Assembly: GCA_003049485.1 (NCBI GenBank)
Contig: PYST01000156.1
Coordinates: 1 to 64,000 of the forward strand
DNA: 64,000 nt
Source of the DNA: Ophioceras dolichostomum
Taxonomy: Eukaryota; Ascomycota; Sordariomycetes; Magnaporthales; Ophioceraceae
Reading direction: 5' to 3'
Below are positions 11,127 to 21,125 of this stretch, in pieces. The notes under the pieces are model-generated. The model ran no database searches, was not told where the DNA came from, and was given only the letters and a program-made list of their open reading frames with translations. Positions within the stretch are counted from its first letter, which is position 1. Every line of letters starts with the position of its first letter. The translations under genes were made by a program, and so were the position numbers.

Positions 11127-13730
11127 ATGGGCCTGGCCGTTGCACCGGCCATCGACCATTCCATCGAACACATGAGTCGTCCAGGTCAGCAAGCAACCCT
11201 CTTTGATCCGCCCAACGGTTCAGAGCCGTACCGCAATCAGACTCCTGCGTTGGGGCTACGACCCGTGTTGAACCACCATGAACATCATGAGCTTACCATC
11301 TGCTCTGTTTCAGTCTCCGACTTCAACCTTGAAGCGTCCCATCATGTCCTGGCCCCCGTATCACCGCCCAAGCTGGAACCCGGATTTGGGGTCCTCGGCG
11401 CAGAACAGGCCAGTGGCCAGCATGTTTGTGGGATATGCAACAAGACGTTTGGACGGAAGTGCGATTTTGACAAGCATTCAAATACGCACATCAGGCCATT
11501 CAAATGCGAGGTCAACGGCTGCAAATATCAGGATCGCGGCTGGCCCACCGAGAAGGAGAAGCAACGGCACTATAACGACAAGCACGATCCCACACCGCGC
11601 ACCTTCCCCTGCAAGTTCACCGGGTGTCCGTACGTATCGAAGCGGGAATCGAACTGCAAGCAACACATGGAAAATGAACACGGCTGGCATTACGTCCGCA
11701 CCCGGGCGACGTCGAGAGAGCACAAGTCAGAGTGCCTGAGCCCCCTGGAGACGACAGGAGCACGTGCCGCCCTCTCCGCCCGTGGCAGAGCCGCCTCTGT
11801 GTCTGGGGCGAGTGTGGTCAGAGCAACCTGGGACGGCATGGGCCACGAACAACACAGCATTCGGCCCTACCAACACGACGCGAGCATGCACAATGGCTCG
11901 CGTATGGCCGTGGACCCTGCAGGACAAGACCATCCGCCACTCTTCTTCGACCCAAACAGCATGGGCGTTGACCACATCCTCTTTCCCGGGCTCAACCCTC
12001 CCAAGGAGTTGCTGGAAGAAGACCTGGCTGTCGACGACTCTGCTGCTGTCCCGGCCTTCTTGCCCTGGTCATCGCCGGACTCAAGAATGCGGAATAGCGA
12101 GAGCGCCATACGGGATATCGAGCAAAGCTTCAGTGACGGTGGCGACCAATCCGGCAAGGCCAAGGAGATCATGCCGTTCATGATCGATCCTACTCTTGCG
12201 ACGCTCCAGAGAGTGTCCGGTCCCGACGGCACCGTCATCAGGCAAACAAGCAGTCCGGCGACCCCTCGTCAAACTCCGGCAGCCTCACACCAACCACACG
12301 TCGCCAACCTCACCAGACACAACGTTTCCCGTCTGCCAACCATACATGTCGCTCAAGGCTCTGCCGACAACGAAAAGTCAGCGGCTTTGTCCCACTCAGA
12401 GGGAAAACGACGTTTCGATTCCATTTCTCGTGGCGATGACCCAGTAGATGGAGGCGACGGCAACGACGACGACGGCGGCGGCGCGGACGGCGCGGACGAC
12501 GCGGACGGCGAGGATGACGACGACGACGACCGGGGCGATGAGCCCGACGACGGTGGTCGGGACGATGACAAAGGGCCTCGAGCGAAGAAGGCCAAGTTCA
12601 GCGACCAGCAGATGCTCTGTCCATTCAGGGAGACCAACCCAGACGTGTATAACACGGATAGGGCCCCCAAGTACGCCTCATGCCACACCACACATGGCCA
12701 GATCTCCACGATAATACGGCACCTGGCGAGACCAGCACACAAGCTGAAGATGGATAAGAAGTTCCTCTCATCGTTCAACGCTCCCGCCAACCCTAACATC
12801 CGCCACCCTGCGGCCGGTCTGTGCAGAAATTGCTGGACCTCATTCACCGACCGGAGTGAGTTCGAGAGACACGTCAACCTCGAGAACCAGTGCGACCGGG
12901 TCTCGAGGAGCAAGAGAGAAAAGTACCGGGCTTTGAAAAACACGTTCTGCGGCCTGCGACAAGATGTGGCCAGCCCGCAGCAAGAGGCGGTCCCGGCAGC
13001 AGCGGGGCGCGCTGTCGGTGGAGGTAACAGCGTGGCGGCGAGCGACTTCTCGGCCCTGGTGGAGAGGGTTAACGCACTGGAGAAATCGAACGAGCAGCTA
13101 CGGGCCGGCATGGGCAAGGTGCTGGAGTGGAATCAATGGCTGCAGCAAAGGCAACAACAACAGCGACAACAACAGCATCTAGGCCAGCAACGCAATGTGG
13201 CACTCTCTGGAACCGTCCCCGCAGTCGACAGGAGCACGGGTACCACGGCACCTGGAACGACCGAATCTGCGGCCGCGGCGATGCGCCGAACTTCAGGAGG
13301 GGCCGGTCCAGCGAATCTCAACTTCCAGCACATGGGGCCCGACCCTAACCCACCCCCGCACTCCGCGATTATGCAGGATATCCAACGCGAGGCAGGCCCG
13401 TCATCCGGCTCAAATCCAACGGTGCCGCTATCGTATGCGCCGCGACCGGTCGATTACACCGCGAACGCGCCCGTCCCCCGCACGGGCCGCCCGTCCTTGG
13501 GAGACTCGGGCTATGATAGCAACGAACTCTTCGCTCACACGGGTGATGCTATCTCAATGATCCCCCGCGCCAACACAGTCGAGGGTCTTCGTCAGAGGGA
13601 GCAAGGTGTGCAACGCAATGAAGAAGAGCAGGGGCAAGCGGCCTTATCAGGGCCGAACGAAGACAGCCAAGGATCCGCCGAAACTGGGTATTTTGCAAAT
13701 GCAATGGACGATATATTAAGCGGCTTTTAG
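11127..13730 (+). CDS. C2H2 zinc-finger protein, putative transcription factor
   Basis: One long frame of 867 aa from the first ATG at 11127. The frame is open and coding-like upstream to about 10957, just after a TAGCAG acceptor-like site, so the true start is probably in an upstream exon that I cannot place. Three classical Cys2-His2 fingers lie at residues about 101-190: the first CX2C (HVCGICNKTF), the other two CX4C with HX4H ends. An Asp/Gly-rich acidic block spans residues about 440-476 and is followed by a short basic stretch (RAKKAKF). A second Cys/His region at residues about 495-593 contains IIRHLARPAH and CRNCWTSFTDRSEFERH, a variant finger seen in fungal factors. A short coiled coil then runs into a Gln-rich tract at residues about 642-690. 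The C-terminus is disordered. Finger arrangement implies DNA binding in the nucleus; I recognise no named orthologue. Target genes and role are unknown. Confidence 0.8.
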   Translation: MGLAVAPAIDHSIEHMSRPGQQATLFDPPNGSEPYRNQTPALGLRPVLNHHEHHELTICSVSVSDFNLEASHHVLAPVSPPKLEPGFGVLGAEQASGQHVCGICNKTFGRKCDFDKHSNTHIRPFKCEVNGCKYQDRGWPTEKEKQRHYNDKHDPTPRTFPCKFTGCPYVSKRESNCKQHMENEHGWHYVRTRATSREHKSECLSPLETTGARAALSARGRAASVSGASVVRATWDGMGHEQHSIRPYQHDASMHNGSRMAVDPAGQDHPPLFFDPNSMGVDHILFPGLNPPKELLEEDLAVDDSAAVPAFLPWSSPDSRMRNSESAIRDIEQSFSDGGDQSGKAKEIMPFMIDPTLATLQRVSGPDGTVIRQTSSPATPRQTPAASHQPHVANLTRHNVSRLPTIHVAQGSADNEKSAALSHSEGKRRFDSISRGDDPVDGGDGNDDDGGGADGADDADGEDDDDDDRGDEPDDGGRDDDKGPRAKKAKFSDQQMLCPFRETNPDVYNTDRAPKYASCHTTHGQISTIIRHLARPAHKLKMDKKFLSSFNAPANPNIRHPAAGLCRNCWTSFTDRSEFERHVNLENQCDRVSRSKREKYRALKNTFCGLRQDVASPQQEAVPAAAGRAVGGGNSVAASDFSALVERVNALEKSNEQLRAGMGKVLEWNQWLQQRQQQQRQQQHLGQQRNVALSGTVPAVDRSTGTTAPGTTESAAAAMRRTSGGAGPANLNFQHMGPDPNPPPHSAIMQDIQREAGPSSGSNPTVPLSYAPRPVDYTANAPVPRTGRPSLGDSGYDSNELFAHTGDAISMIPRANTVEGLRQREQGVQRNEEEQGQAALSGPNEDSQGSAETGYFANAMDDILSGF

Positions 13731-13984
13731 GAGTTTAGGTTCCCCCCCTTGTTTATAATAGCAATTCCAAGAATCGGATCCTCCCTAGATAGTTGTGCTA
13801 CATGTGGGAATTGAGCACCTCACGGCGCAGGTGTGATGTGGCAAGGCGATAAGAAAGTGATAAGCGAGAGGCGACTTAATGGATTCTTCGTTTCCGCATT
13901 CCATCTCCAGCTTTCTTTCTCTGGAACGGCACCAAGTGCATCTCCGCGACATCTGTCAATTTCCCTGCTACGATCACAGCAAAT

Positions 13985-15337
13985 ATGAGCAAGCCTTTTG
14001 CTTTCGGATTAAATATTAAGAAAAAGCCTGGTCTTGTCAGAAAACCAGCCCCTCAAAAGCGGACCGCAGTATTTGATGATGATTCAGACAACGAAAAAGA
14101 CCAACCAGACACCAGCGGCCAGGCGGAGGAGGAGATCACGGAACTGGGCGATGACGACTTTGCCTCGCCATCAAAAGCCACAGGCTCGCACGGCTCTCGT
14201 GAAGGGAAGAGCTCCTCAAAATCCAAGTCCTCCGCGCAGCAGCCTCCACCCCCGCCGAGCATACGATCCAAAAAGAAGGCGGACGACGCGTCGGCCCCTC
14301 CACACCAGCTCAGAGACCTCTCCAGCGCCTTGACGGCACGCAAGTACGCCGAGGCGGCGGAGAAGGAAGACCCTTCGATCTACGACTACGATGCGGCGTA
14401 CGACTCGTTCAAGGCGCCATCCAGAAACAGCGGCTCTTCAAGCGCCGCCGGCGCCGGAGGAGCTCAAGAGCGCAAGCCGCAGCACATGGCCAATCTGAAG
14501 AAGATGGCCGAGGTGCGGGAGCGCGACCGCAAGATCGCCGAGGACAAGAAGATGAAGCGGGACCGCGAGGCGGAGGGCGACGAGTTCGCCGACAAGGAGA
14601 AGTTCGTCACGGACGCGTACAGGCGGCAGCAGGAGGAGAACCGGCGGATGGAGGAGGAAGAGAAGCGCAGGGAGGAGGAGGAGGCGCGGAAGAACGAGGC
14701 GGGGGGAATGACGGGGTTTTATAAGCAGCTTCTGGAGCGCGACGACAGGCGGCGCGCGGAGATCATGAAGACTGCGGATGAGCAGCAGAAGAAACAGAAG
14801 CGGAGCGGCGCTGGGGACAGGGGGGGAGCAGGCGCGGACGAGCGGGAAGAGAAGGGAGAAAAGGAAGAAGAAGAAAAGCTGAGGACAGAGGCCGACGTCG
14901 CGCGCGAGATCAACGCCAAGGGCGGCTCCGTCGCCATCAACGAGGACGGGCAAGTCGTCGACAAGCGCGAGCTGCTCACGGGCGGCCTGAACGTCGGCGC
15001 GACGCGCAAAAAGGCCGATGAGGCAGCAGCGCGGCGGGAGCGTGAAGCGGATGCGAGCCGAGGACGGAGCAGAGACGATAGTTTTGGTGGTGGCAGCGGC
15101 ACCGGAGGAGGATCAGGCTGGGCTGGGAAGCAGGCGATGCGAGACAGGCAGTCGCGCATGCTGGAGGCGCAGTACGAGCAGGCGCTCAAGCGGTCCCGCG
15201 ACGAGGAGAAGGAGGAGCTACAGAAGGTCGAGGTCGCGGCCAAGAGCCGCAAGACGGATGCGGAGATCTCGAGCGCGAAGGAGCGGTACCTGGCGCGGAA
15301 GAGGGCGGAGGCGGAGGCGAAGAACGGAGGAGGGTAA
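13985..15337 (+). CDS. NSRP1/CCDC55-like nuclear speckle splicing regulatory protein
   Basis: Single exon, 450 aa. The start (MSKPFAFGLNIKKKPG) matches the usual opening of the family. Residues about 105-150 contain LSSALTARKYAEAAEKEDPS followed by IYDYDAAYDSF, the signature of the NSRP1 N-terminal (DUF2040) domain. A long Glu/Lys/Arg-rich coiled coil follows (ANLKKMAEVRERDRKIAEDKK through MEEEEKRREEEE), with the conserved GGMTGFYKQLLERDD segment. A Gly-rich linker and a basic C-terminus end the protein. Family knowledge: NSRP1 is a nuclear protein that affects alternative splice-site choice; fungal members are largely unstudied. The gene lies 254 bp downstream of the C2H2 gene on the same strand and is convergent with TIM13. 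Confidence in the family is good; the fungal role is inferred. Confidence 0.85.
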   Translation: MSKPFAFGLNIKKKPGLVRKPAPQKRTAVFDDDSDNEKDQPDTSGQAEEEITELGDDDFASPSKATGSHGSREGKSSSKSKSSAQQPPPPPSIRSKKKADDASAPPHQLRDLSSALTARKYAEAAEKEDPSIYDYDAAYDSFKAPSRNSGSSSAAGAGGAQERKPQHMANLKKMAEVRERDRKIAEDKKMKRDREAEGDEFADKEKFVTDAYRRQQEENRRMEEEEKRREEEEARKNEAGGMTGFYKQLLERDDRRRAEIMKTADEQQKKQKRSGAGDRGGAGADEREEKGEKEEEEKLRTEADVAREINAKGGSVAINEDGQVVDKRELLTGGLNVGATRKKADEAAARREREADASRGRSRDDSFGGGSGTGGGSGWAGKQAMRDRQSRMLEAQYEQALKRSRDEEKEELQKVEVAAKSRKTDAEISSAKERYLARKRAEAEAKNGGG

Positions 15338-15717
15338 GGAATTAGTTTTGGTATGGTACCTGACCTGTCCTATATTGCGGAGGTATATCCATCCGCCTGC
15401 CACTCCCCTCGTTGGTCCTCTTTGTTCTATAGGTCCGAAGGATAACCCTCCCGATGAACTTGCGCCTCCAAAAAGGGAGAGGTATCCTCATCCAATCTTG
15501 TAATATCACACTGTAAACGATGGGCCGTGAGAGGCCATCATCATGATACCCCCCTAACTCTTCCGTGCGCTATGTTATGCCCCCCTTAGTAATGTTGACA
15601 AGTAGAATTACAAGCAGCCAGCCGCGCATACCATAGGCCCACAGCCCTGCGAGCGGGCGAAAGGGTTGCGGGCTGTTCGGTTTTGGGTCGTCAGAGTTTG
15701 CTAGCGGATCTGAGCGA
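15338..15717. other. Convergent 3' interval between the NSRP1-like gene and TIM13
   Basis: About 380 bp between two converging stop codons. It should contain both 3' untranslated regions. I see no additional gene. Confidence 0.6.
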
Positions 15718-16157
15718 CTATCTGAAAGCTCCGTTGCCCGACTCCTGCTTTAACCTCCGCAAGTACGCGGCGTTGACGTGGTTCCAGGCTTGCATGTATT
15801 TCTCCATGCACTGCGTGACGCAAGTCGACTCGCTGGACGTGAGGCTGTCACCCGGCTTTGGAACGCACTTGGCGAAGCAGTTCTTGTTGATGCTCTGTGG
15901 TAGGAATCGGTAGTGGGTGTGCTGTCAGTTATCAAGAAATCAGAGCGAGGTGGGAGATAGAGAGAGAAAGTACAAACCTCCATCAATGACTGCGCGTTCG
16001 CGGTGCTCGACTCGATCATGATCTGCCTCATCAGGCCCTTTTTGATGCTTTCCGAGTCGCCGCCCGAGGTAGATGGAGGGAACGAGCTGTCAGTGAACTC
16101 GGATGTCGGCGTCTCGGACCCCGACGCGGGGGGAGTGGGCTTTGATGAGAACCACAT
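15718..16157 (-). CDS. TIM13: Mitochondrial import inner membrane translocase subunit Tim13
   Basis: Two exons: 16157-15978 and 15894-15718; intron 15977-15895 (GTTTGT donor, CACAG acceptor). The product is 118 aa. The first ATG gives MWFSSKP; the upstream open frame has no ATG. After a Ser/Pro-rich N-terminus, residues about 36-60 read SIKKGLMRQIMIESSTANAQ, then the twin CX3C motif: Cys66-FAK-Cys70 and Cys85-VTQ-Cys89, followed by MEKYMQAWNHVNAAY. This spacing and the CMEKYMxAWN segment are diagnostic of Tim13. Family knowledge: Tim13 forms a hexameric chaperone with Tim8 in the intermembrane space and escorts hydrophobic precursors such as Tim23 to the inner membrane; the four cysteines form two disulfides. 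The gene is divergent from the lectin gene. The intron sits just before the first CX3C exon. Confidence 0.93.
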
Positions 16158-16757
16158 CGTGACACGCTGAGACCTGAAAGATCGACTGAGCGACAAATCA
16201 AATCAAAAGAAGTGGGTGAGGACTTGGTCGTCGTGGCGATGATGATGCAGCAGTGGAAGATTCCTCCCTCGCTCTGGAGCTAAATTGACGGCTGTGGCGC
16301 TTCGCTGTGGCTTGTTATCGCGCCTATCTCAGGTAGCGGCCAAGCCGTGGCTTTTTTGGGGGGCTCGGACAGGGGTAGCTCCTCTGAAACTGCGCACTCG
16401 ATTGGTTACTCCAACGTTCTGCACAAGTGTCTTTAGGTTATGCTGAAGGAGGGCGGGAAAAAGGCCAGCTAACATACTGGTTTTGCGGCTCAGACGAAAG
16501 TTGTGTTTACAACTAAAGCCAGCGCAGGCACTGCGTGACGACGCCCTTGCATTTACTGTCCGGCGCATGCCGAAGAAATTTACTTGGTCTTGTTGTCCAC
16601 ACTAGCAGCCTTGTTGCTTCTCTTGCGCGGTTACACATAACGGCCCGGTTTTCCAACCACCAGGCGATCTTACCTTCCATTCGTTCTCTTCAAGTTTTTT
16701 CTTATTCTTTTGTGTCTACATTTCCCTCCTCTAGGGCTGGTTCGGGTCGTTGGAAAG
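16158..16757. other. Divergent promoter region, TIM13 / lectin cargo receptor
   Basis: 600 bp between two diverging start codons. The right part is T/C-rich just before the lectin ATG, a common fungal core-promoter feature. No other gene is seen. Confidence 0.6.
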
Positions 16758-17945
16758 ATGTGGTTGAGTTGTTTGACGGCGTTGAGCCTAGCGGCTACCG
16801 CTCTGGCAGCCGTGGCCGTCGACGAGGACGGTACAGTTAAGAGCATAGGGGTATGTATGAGGTTGCGATGCTTCCAATGGCCCGTGGACGGAACTGTTTG
16901 ATCTGTTAGAACTGGAATGCTGACGAGAAGGGCTTCCGCGGGCCGGGTGCCAACAACAGCTGAGGACGCACACCCTCAACCAGCCGTACCTGGACTCAGA
17001 CATGCAAAGCAGGTGGTACGACTTTGGAGGCGATACCATCATCCGTACCGACCAGTATGTATTCGACGCCGAACTTCTACTGCAGACTGCGCACTTGCAC
17101 GAATCGCGAATGAAACCGAGTGAGTGGTAGGTATGGATTGGGGACTGACGCTGATGGTGGTGGTTTGCAGATACATCCGGCTCACGTCGGACCGCCCGTC
17201 GCTAACGGGCTTCTTGTGGTCGCGAGTACCTTTAACGGCCACGAATTGGGAGATCGAGGTTGAATTTAAGATCCATGGCAAGCATCAGCTGTATGGCGAT
17301 GGCTTCGCGATGTGGATAACGAAGCAGCGGACGGAGCAGGGTCCCGTATTCGGCAACCAAGACCTGTTCGAGGGCCTGGGCATCTTCTTCGACACGTACA
17401 AGAACAACCGGCCCGGTGTGGTCTTCCCCTACGTCATGGCAATGGTTGGCGACGGGAAGACAAAGTACGACAAGGACACGGACGGAAAGGATACCGAATT
17501 CGCCGGCTGCTCGGCCCGTGGGATTCGCCATGCCAGCGTGCCGACCAAGTTCCGGCTCACCTACTTCCAGGACAAGCAGCTGAAGCTAGAACTACACTAC
17601 AAGTCCGAAGGGGAGTGGACCGTTTGCTTTGAGACGGACCAGCCGCCCACGCTCCCGCAGGTGGGCTACCTGGGCTTCACCGCCGAGACGGGCGAGTTGA
17701 GCGACAACCACGACATCATCTCGGTCACCGCCAAGAACCTATACACGTCGCCTAGCAGCACGGGTAAGAACACGCCGGGTAGCGGCCGGGGCGGTCCGGG
17801 TAAGAAGGCGGGCAAGCTCCAAAAGAAGGGCAAGGGAACCTGGATGTGGACCCTCACCAAGATCGTGCTGTTCGCCATGGTAGTCGGCGTTGCCTATGTC
17901 GGCTATACAGCCTGGAGGACCAACAGGCGGTCACACCGATTTTGA
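16758..17945 (+). CDS. L-type lectin cargo receptor (VIP36/ERGIC-53 family)
   Basis: Three exons: 16758-16850, 16960-17054, 17171-17945; introns have GTATGT donors and CAG acceptors. The product is 320 aa. An N-terminal signal peptide (MWLSCLTALSLAATALAAVA) is followed by the legume-lectin-like domain beginning LRTHTLNQPYLDSDMQSRW. Signature pieces include YGDGFAMW, GIFFDTYKNN (Ca2+ and mannose-binding Asp/Asn region), GCSARGIRHASVP, and GELSDNHDIISVTA. A Gly/Lys-rich stalk leads to one membrane segment at residues about 288-310 and a short basic cytoplasmic tail, RTNRRSHRF. Family knowledge: these type I membrane lectins bind high-mannose glycoproteins and cycle between ER and Golgi. The splice at 16959/16960 was chosen because it joins TVKSIG to LRTHTL in family register; an earlier acceptor at 16909 runs into a stop. 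No KKXX or double-Phe tail is present. Confidence 0.9.
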
Positions 17946-20900
17946 TGATGTGGACCGGCCGGAGAGGGCCAAGCCGGACCCGGACGGGCCGGGCTGTTAC
18001 GCCCGTCCTGCCGCCCCGCTACGGTCCTCGGTTGATGGGAGCACGGTGTGAGAGACGAGCGTGAAAAGAATGAGCACATACCTCACATATCTACCATCAA
18101 GGAAAACACGAAGAAAAAAAACAAAAAAATAACGGATCCGACGCATGGGATAACAAACGGAAACCTGGAAGCGGGGGTTACGTCGTTATGCGTCTTCCAT
18201 CCTTAACTATGTTCATCTTGTCACTGGGTCTAATAGCGAACTCTTTCCGATGTATAAATATACATACCAACTACCTGGCGTCCCGAACTAACCTGGGTAC
18301 ATCTACGTTCCTCCACTAACTGTTGCAGTACAACCATTGCCTCTTAACATCCAACAACGATGTTGACTGTGCTGTCTCAGCGTCACCACTACCAACATCA
18401 TCGCAGCCTGCCCAGGAAAATTCTCGACGTCGGCTCCGGAATTGATTAGGTAGTTTATATGCAGGCAGCCAGAAGGGACGATTGGCTGGGCCTCGCACAG
18501 TTGTTGACAACAATGGTCTAGCCCTACACCAGGTAGTTAACAGGAAGCGTTGTGCCAAGTTGAAAAAGTGTGCGAGGGAAGCATTCCGGGTGGATTTCTT
18601 TAGCGTCGAATATCGAGATAGGCTCAACCGAACATCCCGTTCAGGTGAGCGGTACGGCATCGCTTCGGTGGTTGGGGCCGGGTCTGGGCCGGGTTGCAGG
18701 AATGGACAGGGTGGGGTCAGCTTCAGCTGGCTGCTGAGGCGGCCTCGATAACGCCGGCCTTTCAGGGCATCCTCGCCGCGATAGCAACCGCAAAATTGAC
18801 AAACGACGGGCCAAGTCAGTCTCAGCAAGTCCAAGCCCCGCGGCCAGAGGAAAAAACACCTGCATCTACCCCACCAACCCGCCACTCCACACTTCATTGT
18901 CCATTGTCCATTGCCCATTGTCCCCAGCCATTGTCTACACCACAGCATCGACCTCGAGGACTTCCGCTTGCGCTTTGCGCTTTGCGCACTCACAAAAAAA
19001 AAAAAAGCAGCCACAACAGCGCCAGGGAAGGAGCAAGTACCCCCCAGCACCTGCCTACCCGCTGCCCACCTGCTGCCACCTGCCCGCCGAGAGAAGCACT
19101 CAGAACATCATCAACGCGCGACTGCCGGGTCCGTTGCTGCTCCCGACACACCTTGACGGGTACTCCGTACACAGCGGGACAAGAAAGTGCCGTGTCAGCT
19201 CAACGTGTACGAGTGCCAGACCACCGGGTTAAGGATCTGGCATCTGGCATCTGGCATCTCCGTGTCCGCTCCGTGGCTTCCAGTCGTCACGGGAATTCTG
19301 GTCCCACGCACGCCTTCCCTTGGCCTCCCTCCCCCTCCTCGCCCCTCCCCTGGCTGCATACACGTACGGCTCCAGCTGGGGAGCTGGAAAGCTAGAAAGC
19401 TGGGGAGCTGGAGAGCTGGAAGTCGCATCCGCACGGACAACAGAAGGCACAACCCCCAACCCCCAACCGAACCAGGTCCGACCGAGCTGAACTCCATCGC
19501 CAAGCCAAGTCGGAGGTGGGATAGTCGACTCGACCGCTGCTGCTGGAGGAAGAGGAAGGACTCGGGGCGTCGCTGCTGCGGGCCAACATCCCTCGGGCTC
19601 TACTGCTCATGCTGGTGCTGGTGCTGGTGTTGCCTCGATCTAGCGTTGCCTGCCACTCACTGCCTACCTCACTCTCTCACTCGTCACTTCTCTCACAGCT
19701 CTCACAGCTCTCACAGCTCTCACTTGCCATTGCCACCTCACGCGGCCACCTGCCTCGAGGCTCTCAAACCCACCTACCCACCTACCCACCCAACACCTGT
19801 CACCCTCGCTCCCGGCTCCTCCCCGTAGCACGTTGCGCAAAGTCAGGCTCGCTTTCGTCGAGTCGTGGCCTGCCCCACGCCCCATTCTAGCTCCCGTCGC
19901 CTAGCTTCGTCCATCCAGCTACTAGCGGCACTTTGGCTTGCTGGCTTTGTGCCCTCGAAGCCGGAGACCAAGGTTAGACTTGAGCCACCAGTCGGTTACT
20001 CGCAATAGCTATCTATCCCTTCTTGCCGGTCTTGTCTTTCGCTCGCCAATTGTCTTTCTCACGCTTCTGCCAGTTCTCCCTTCTCCCATCCCGTTCCAGC
20101 TTCGTTGTCGCATTATCGCGCATCTTTTAGCTCACACTCAACCTTTGGAGGCTCTTATCCCTCAAGCTCTTAACCAACCTCTCTCTGCCTATCCATGCTT
20201 CTCTTAGATCATTGGCGTCTGATTCCTCTTTATCCCTCAACGCCCGCCTACCCGACCAATCCCTGGGTTGCCACGAATTTGTGATTGCTTGCTAGCGCAA
20301 TCACATTTGTTCGACCCGAGCGCCAATTGTCTCTTCACTGACGCTGGTGGCGCTGATTTTCCGGTCTCTTACTCAAAGGGGAGCTCGCATCCCGGCAAGG
20401 GGGGGCAACAAGAAACACAAGAGCAAGGTACTTTCTACTAAAGCTCGCAGGTAAGGGAGGGCAAGTCCGCTCAGCCCTTCCAAGTCGGCGACGCAATTAT
20501 CACCCAGGTTGCGTCCCTCCTCCCTCGTCGCTTTCTCTCTTGGGGCACTTGTCGTCTGTCGCGACCCCGGGTCAAACCAAACACTTGTAGTGGGCGGGAG
20601 CCTGAGATACAGAAGACACCAGCCGGAATCCTGCAGTTGCCAGCCAAGGCGACCGCTCACCTGCTTGTCAGTCGCGATTCGGCGAGCACTGGCAGCCACG
20701 CACGCCACCGAGAGTTGCAACTGCCACATTCCTACCCTACCCAGAGAGGATACCGCCCATTCCCCAGGGAACGCGGAGCTCCTCCAAGTTCCAGTGATCT
20801 CTGTCGACGCCAACCACATTAACTGCTGCACCACCTCCCATCACCTCCCACGTACGCCCGCGTAAGGCCCAACATCACCAAGTGTCACCAAGTGTCTGGA

Positions 20901-21125
20901 AGGCAACAATTACCGGTAGCTGTGCGGCAAGACCGCGTTACCTTCTTCATTGCGCTCACGGACACGTGCAGGTGCTTTTGAACTGTCCGTCCGGGAAGTT
21001 TCGAGAGTGACTCGCTAGAGCTGCGGCTGTCCGTTGCCTCGTGCTCGTGGATCGGCAGCGTCCTCTCTGCCAGCTACCCCTGTCACTCGCGACTGCTCTT
21101 GCACTCGCCGCTGCCGTTATTCTTG
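17946..21125. other. Long upstream region of the PKA catalytic subunit gene
   Basis: About 3.2 kb between two genes on the same strand. Pyrimidine-rich stretches with scattered ATGs fill the right half, fitting a long 5' leader with upstream open frames, although leader extent cannot be read from the sequence. Simple repeats include CATCTGG copies near 19238-19258, GAGCTGG-type copies near 19376-19422, GGTGCT near 19610-19628 and CTCTCACAG near 19690-19722. A 244-codon minus-strand frame at 18316-19050 looks non-coding. No gene is called. Confidence 0.5.
19690..19722 (+). repeat. CTCTCACAG tandem repeat
   Basis: Between three and four tandem copies of a 9-bp unit in the presumed upstream region of the PKA gene. 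Coding function is not indicated. Confidence 0.75.

Noticed and set aside
11265..11313. Possible 49-nt intron in the C2H2 gene (GTGTTG to TTTCAG)
   Set aside because: Removing 49 nt shifts the frame away from the zinc fingers, and the unspliced frame is open on both sides.
16910..16959. Alternative second exon of the lectin gene using the acceptor at 16908-16909
   Set aside because: It reads into TGA after 17 codons and breaks the link to the conserved LRTHTL segment; the acceptor at 16957-16959 restores the family sequence.
18316..19050. 244-codon minus-strand frame upstream of PKA
   Set aside because: Low-complexity sequence and a phenylalanine run from a homopolymer; no domain or splice support.
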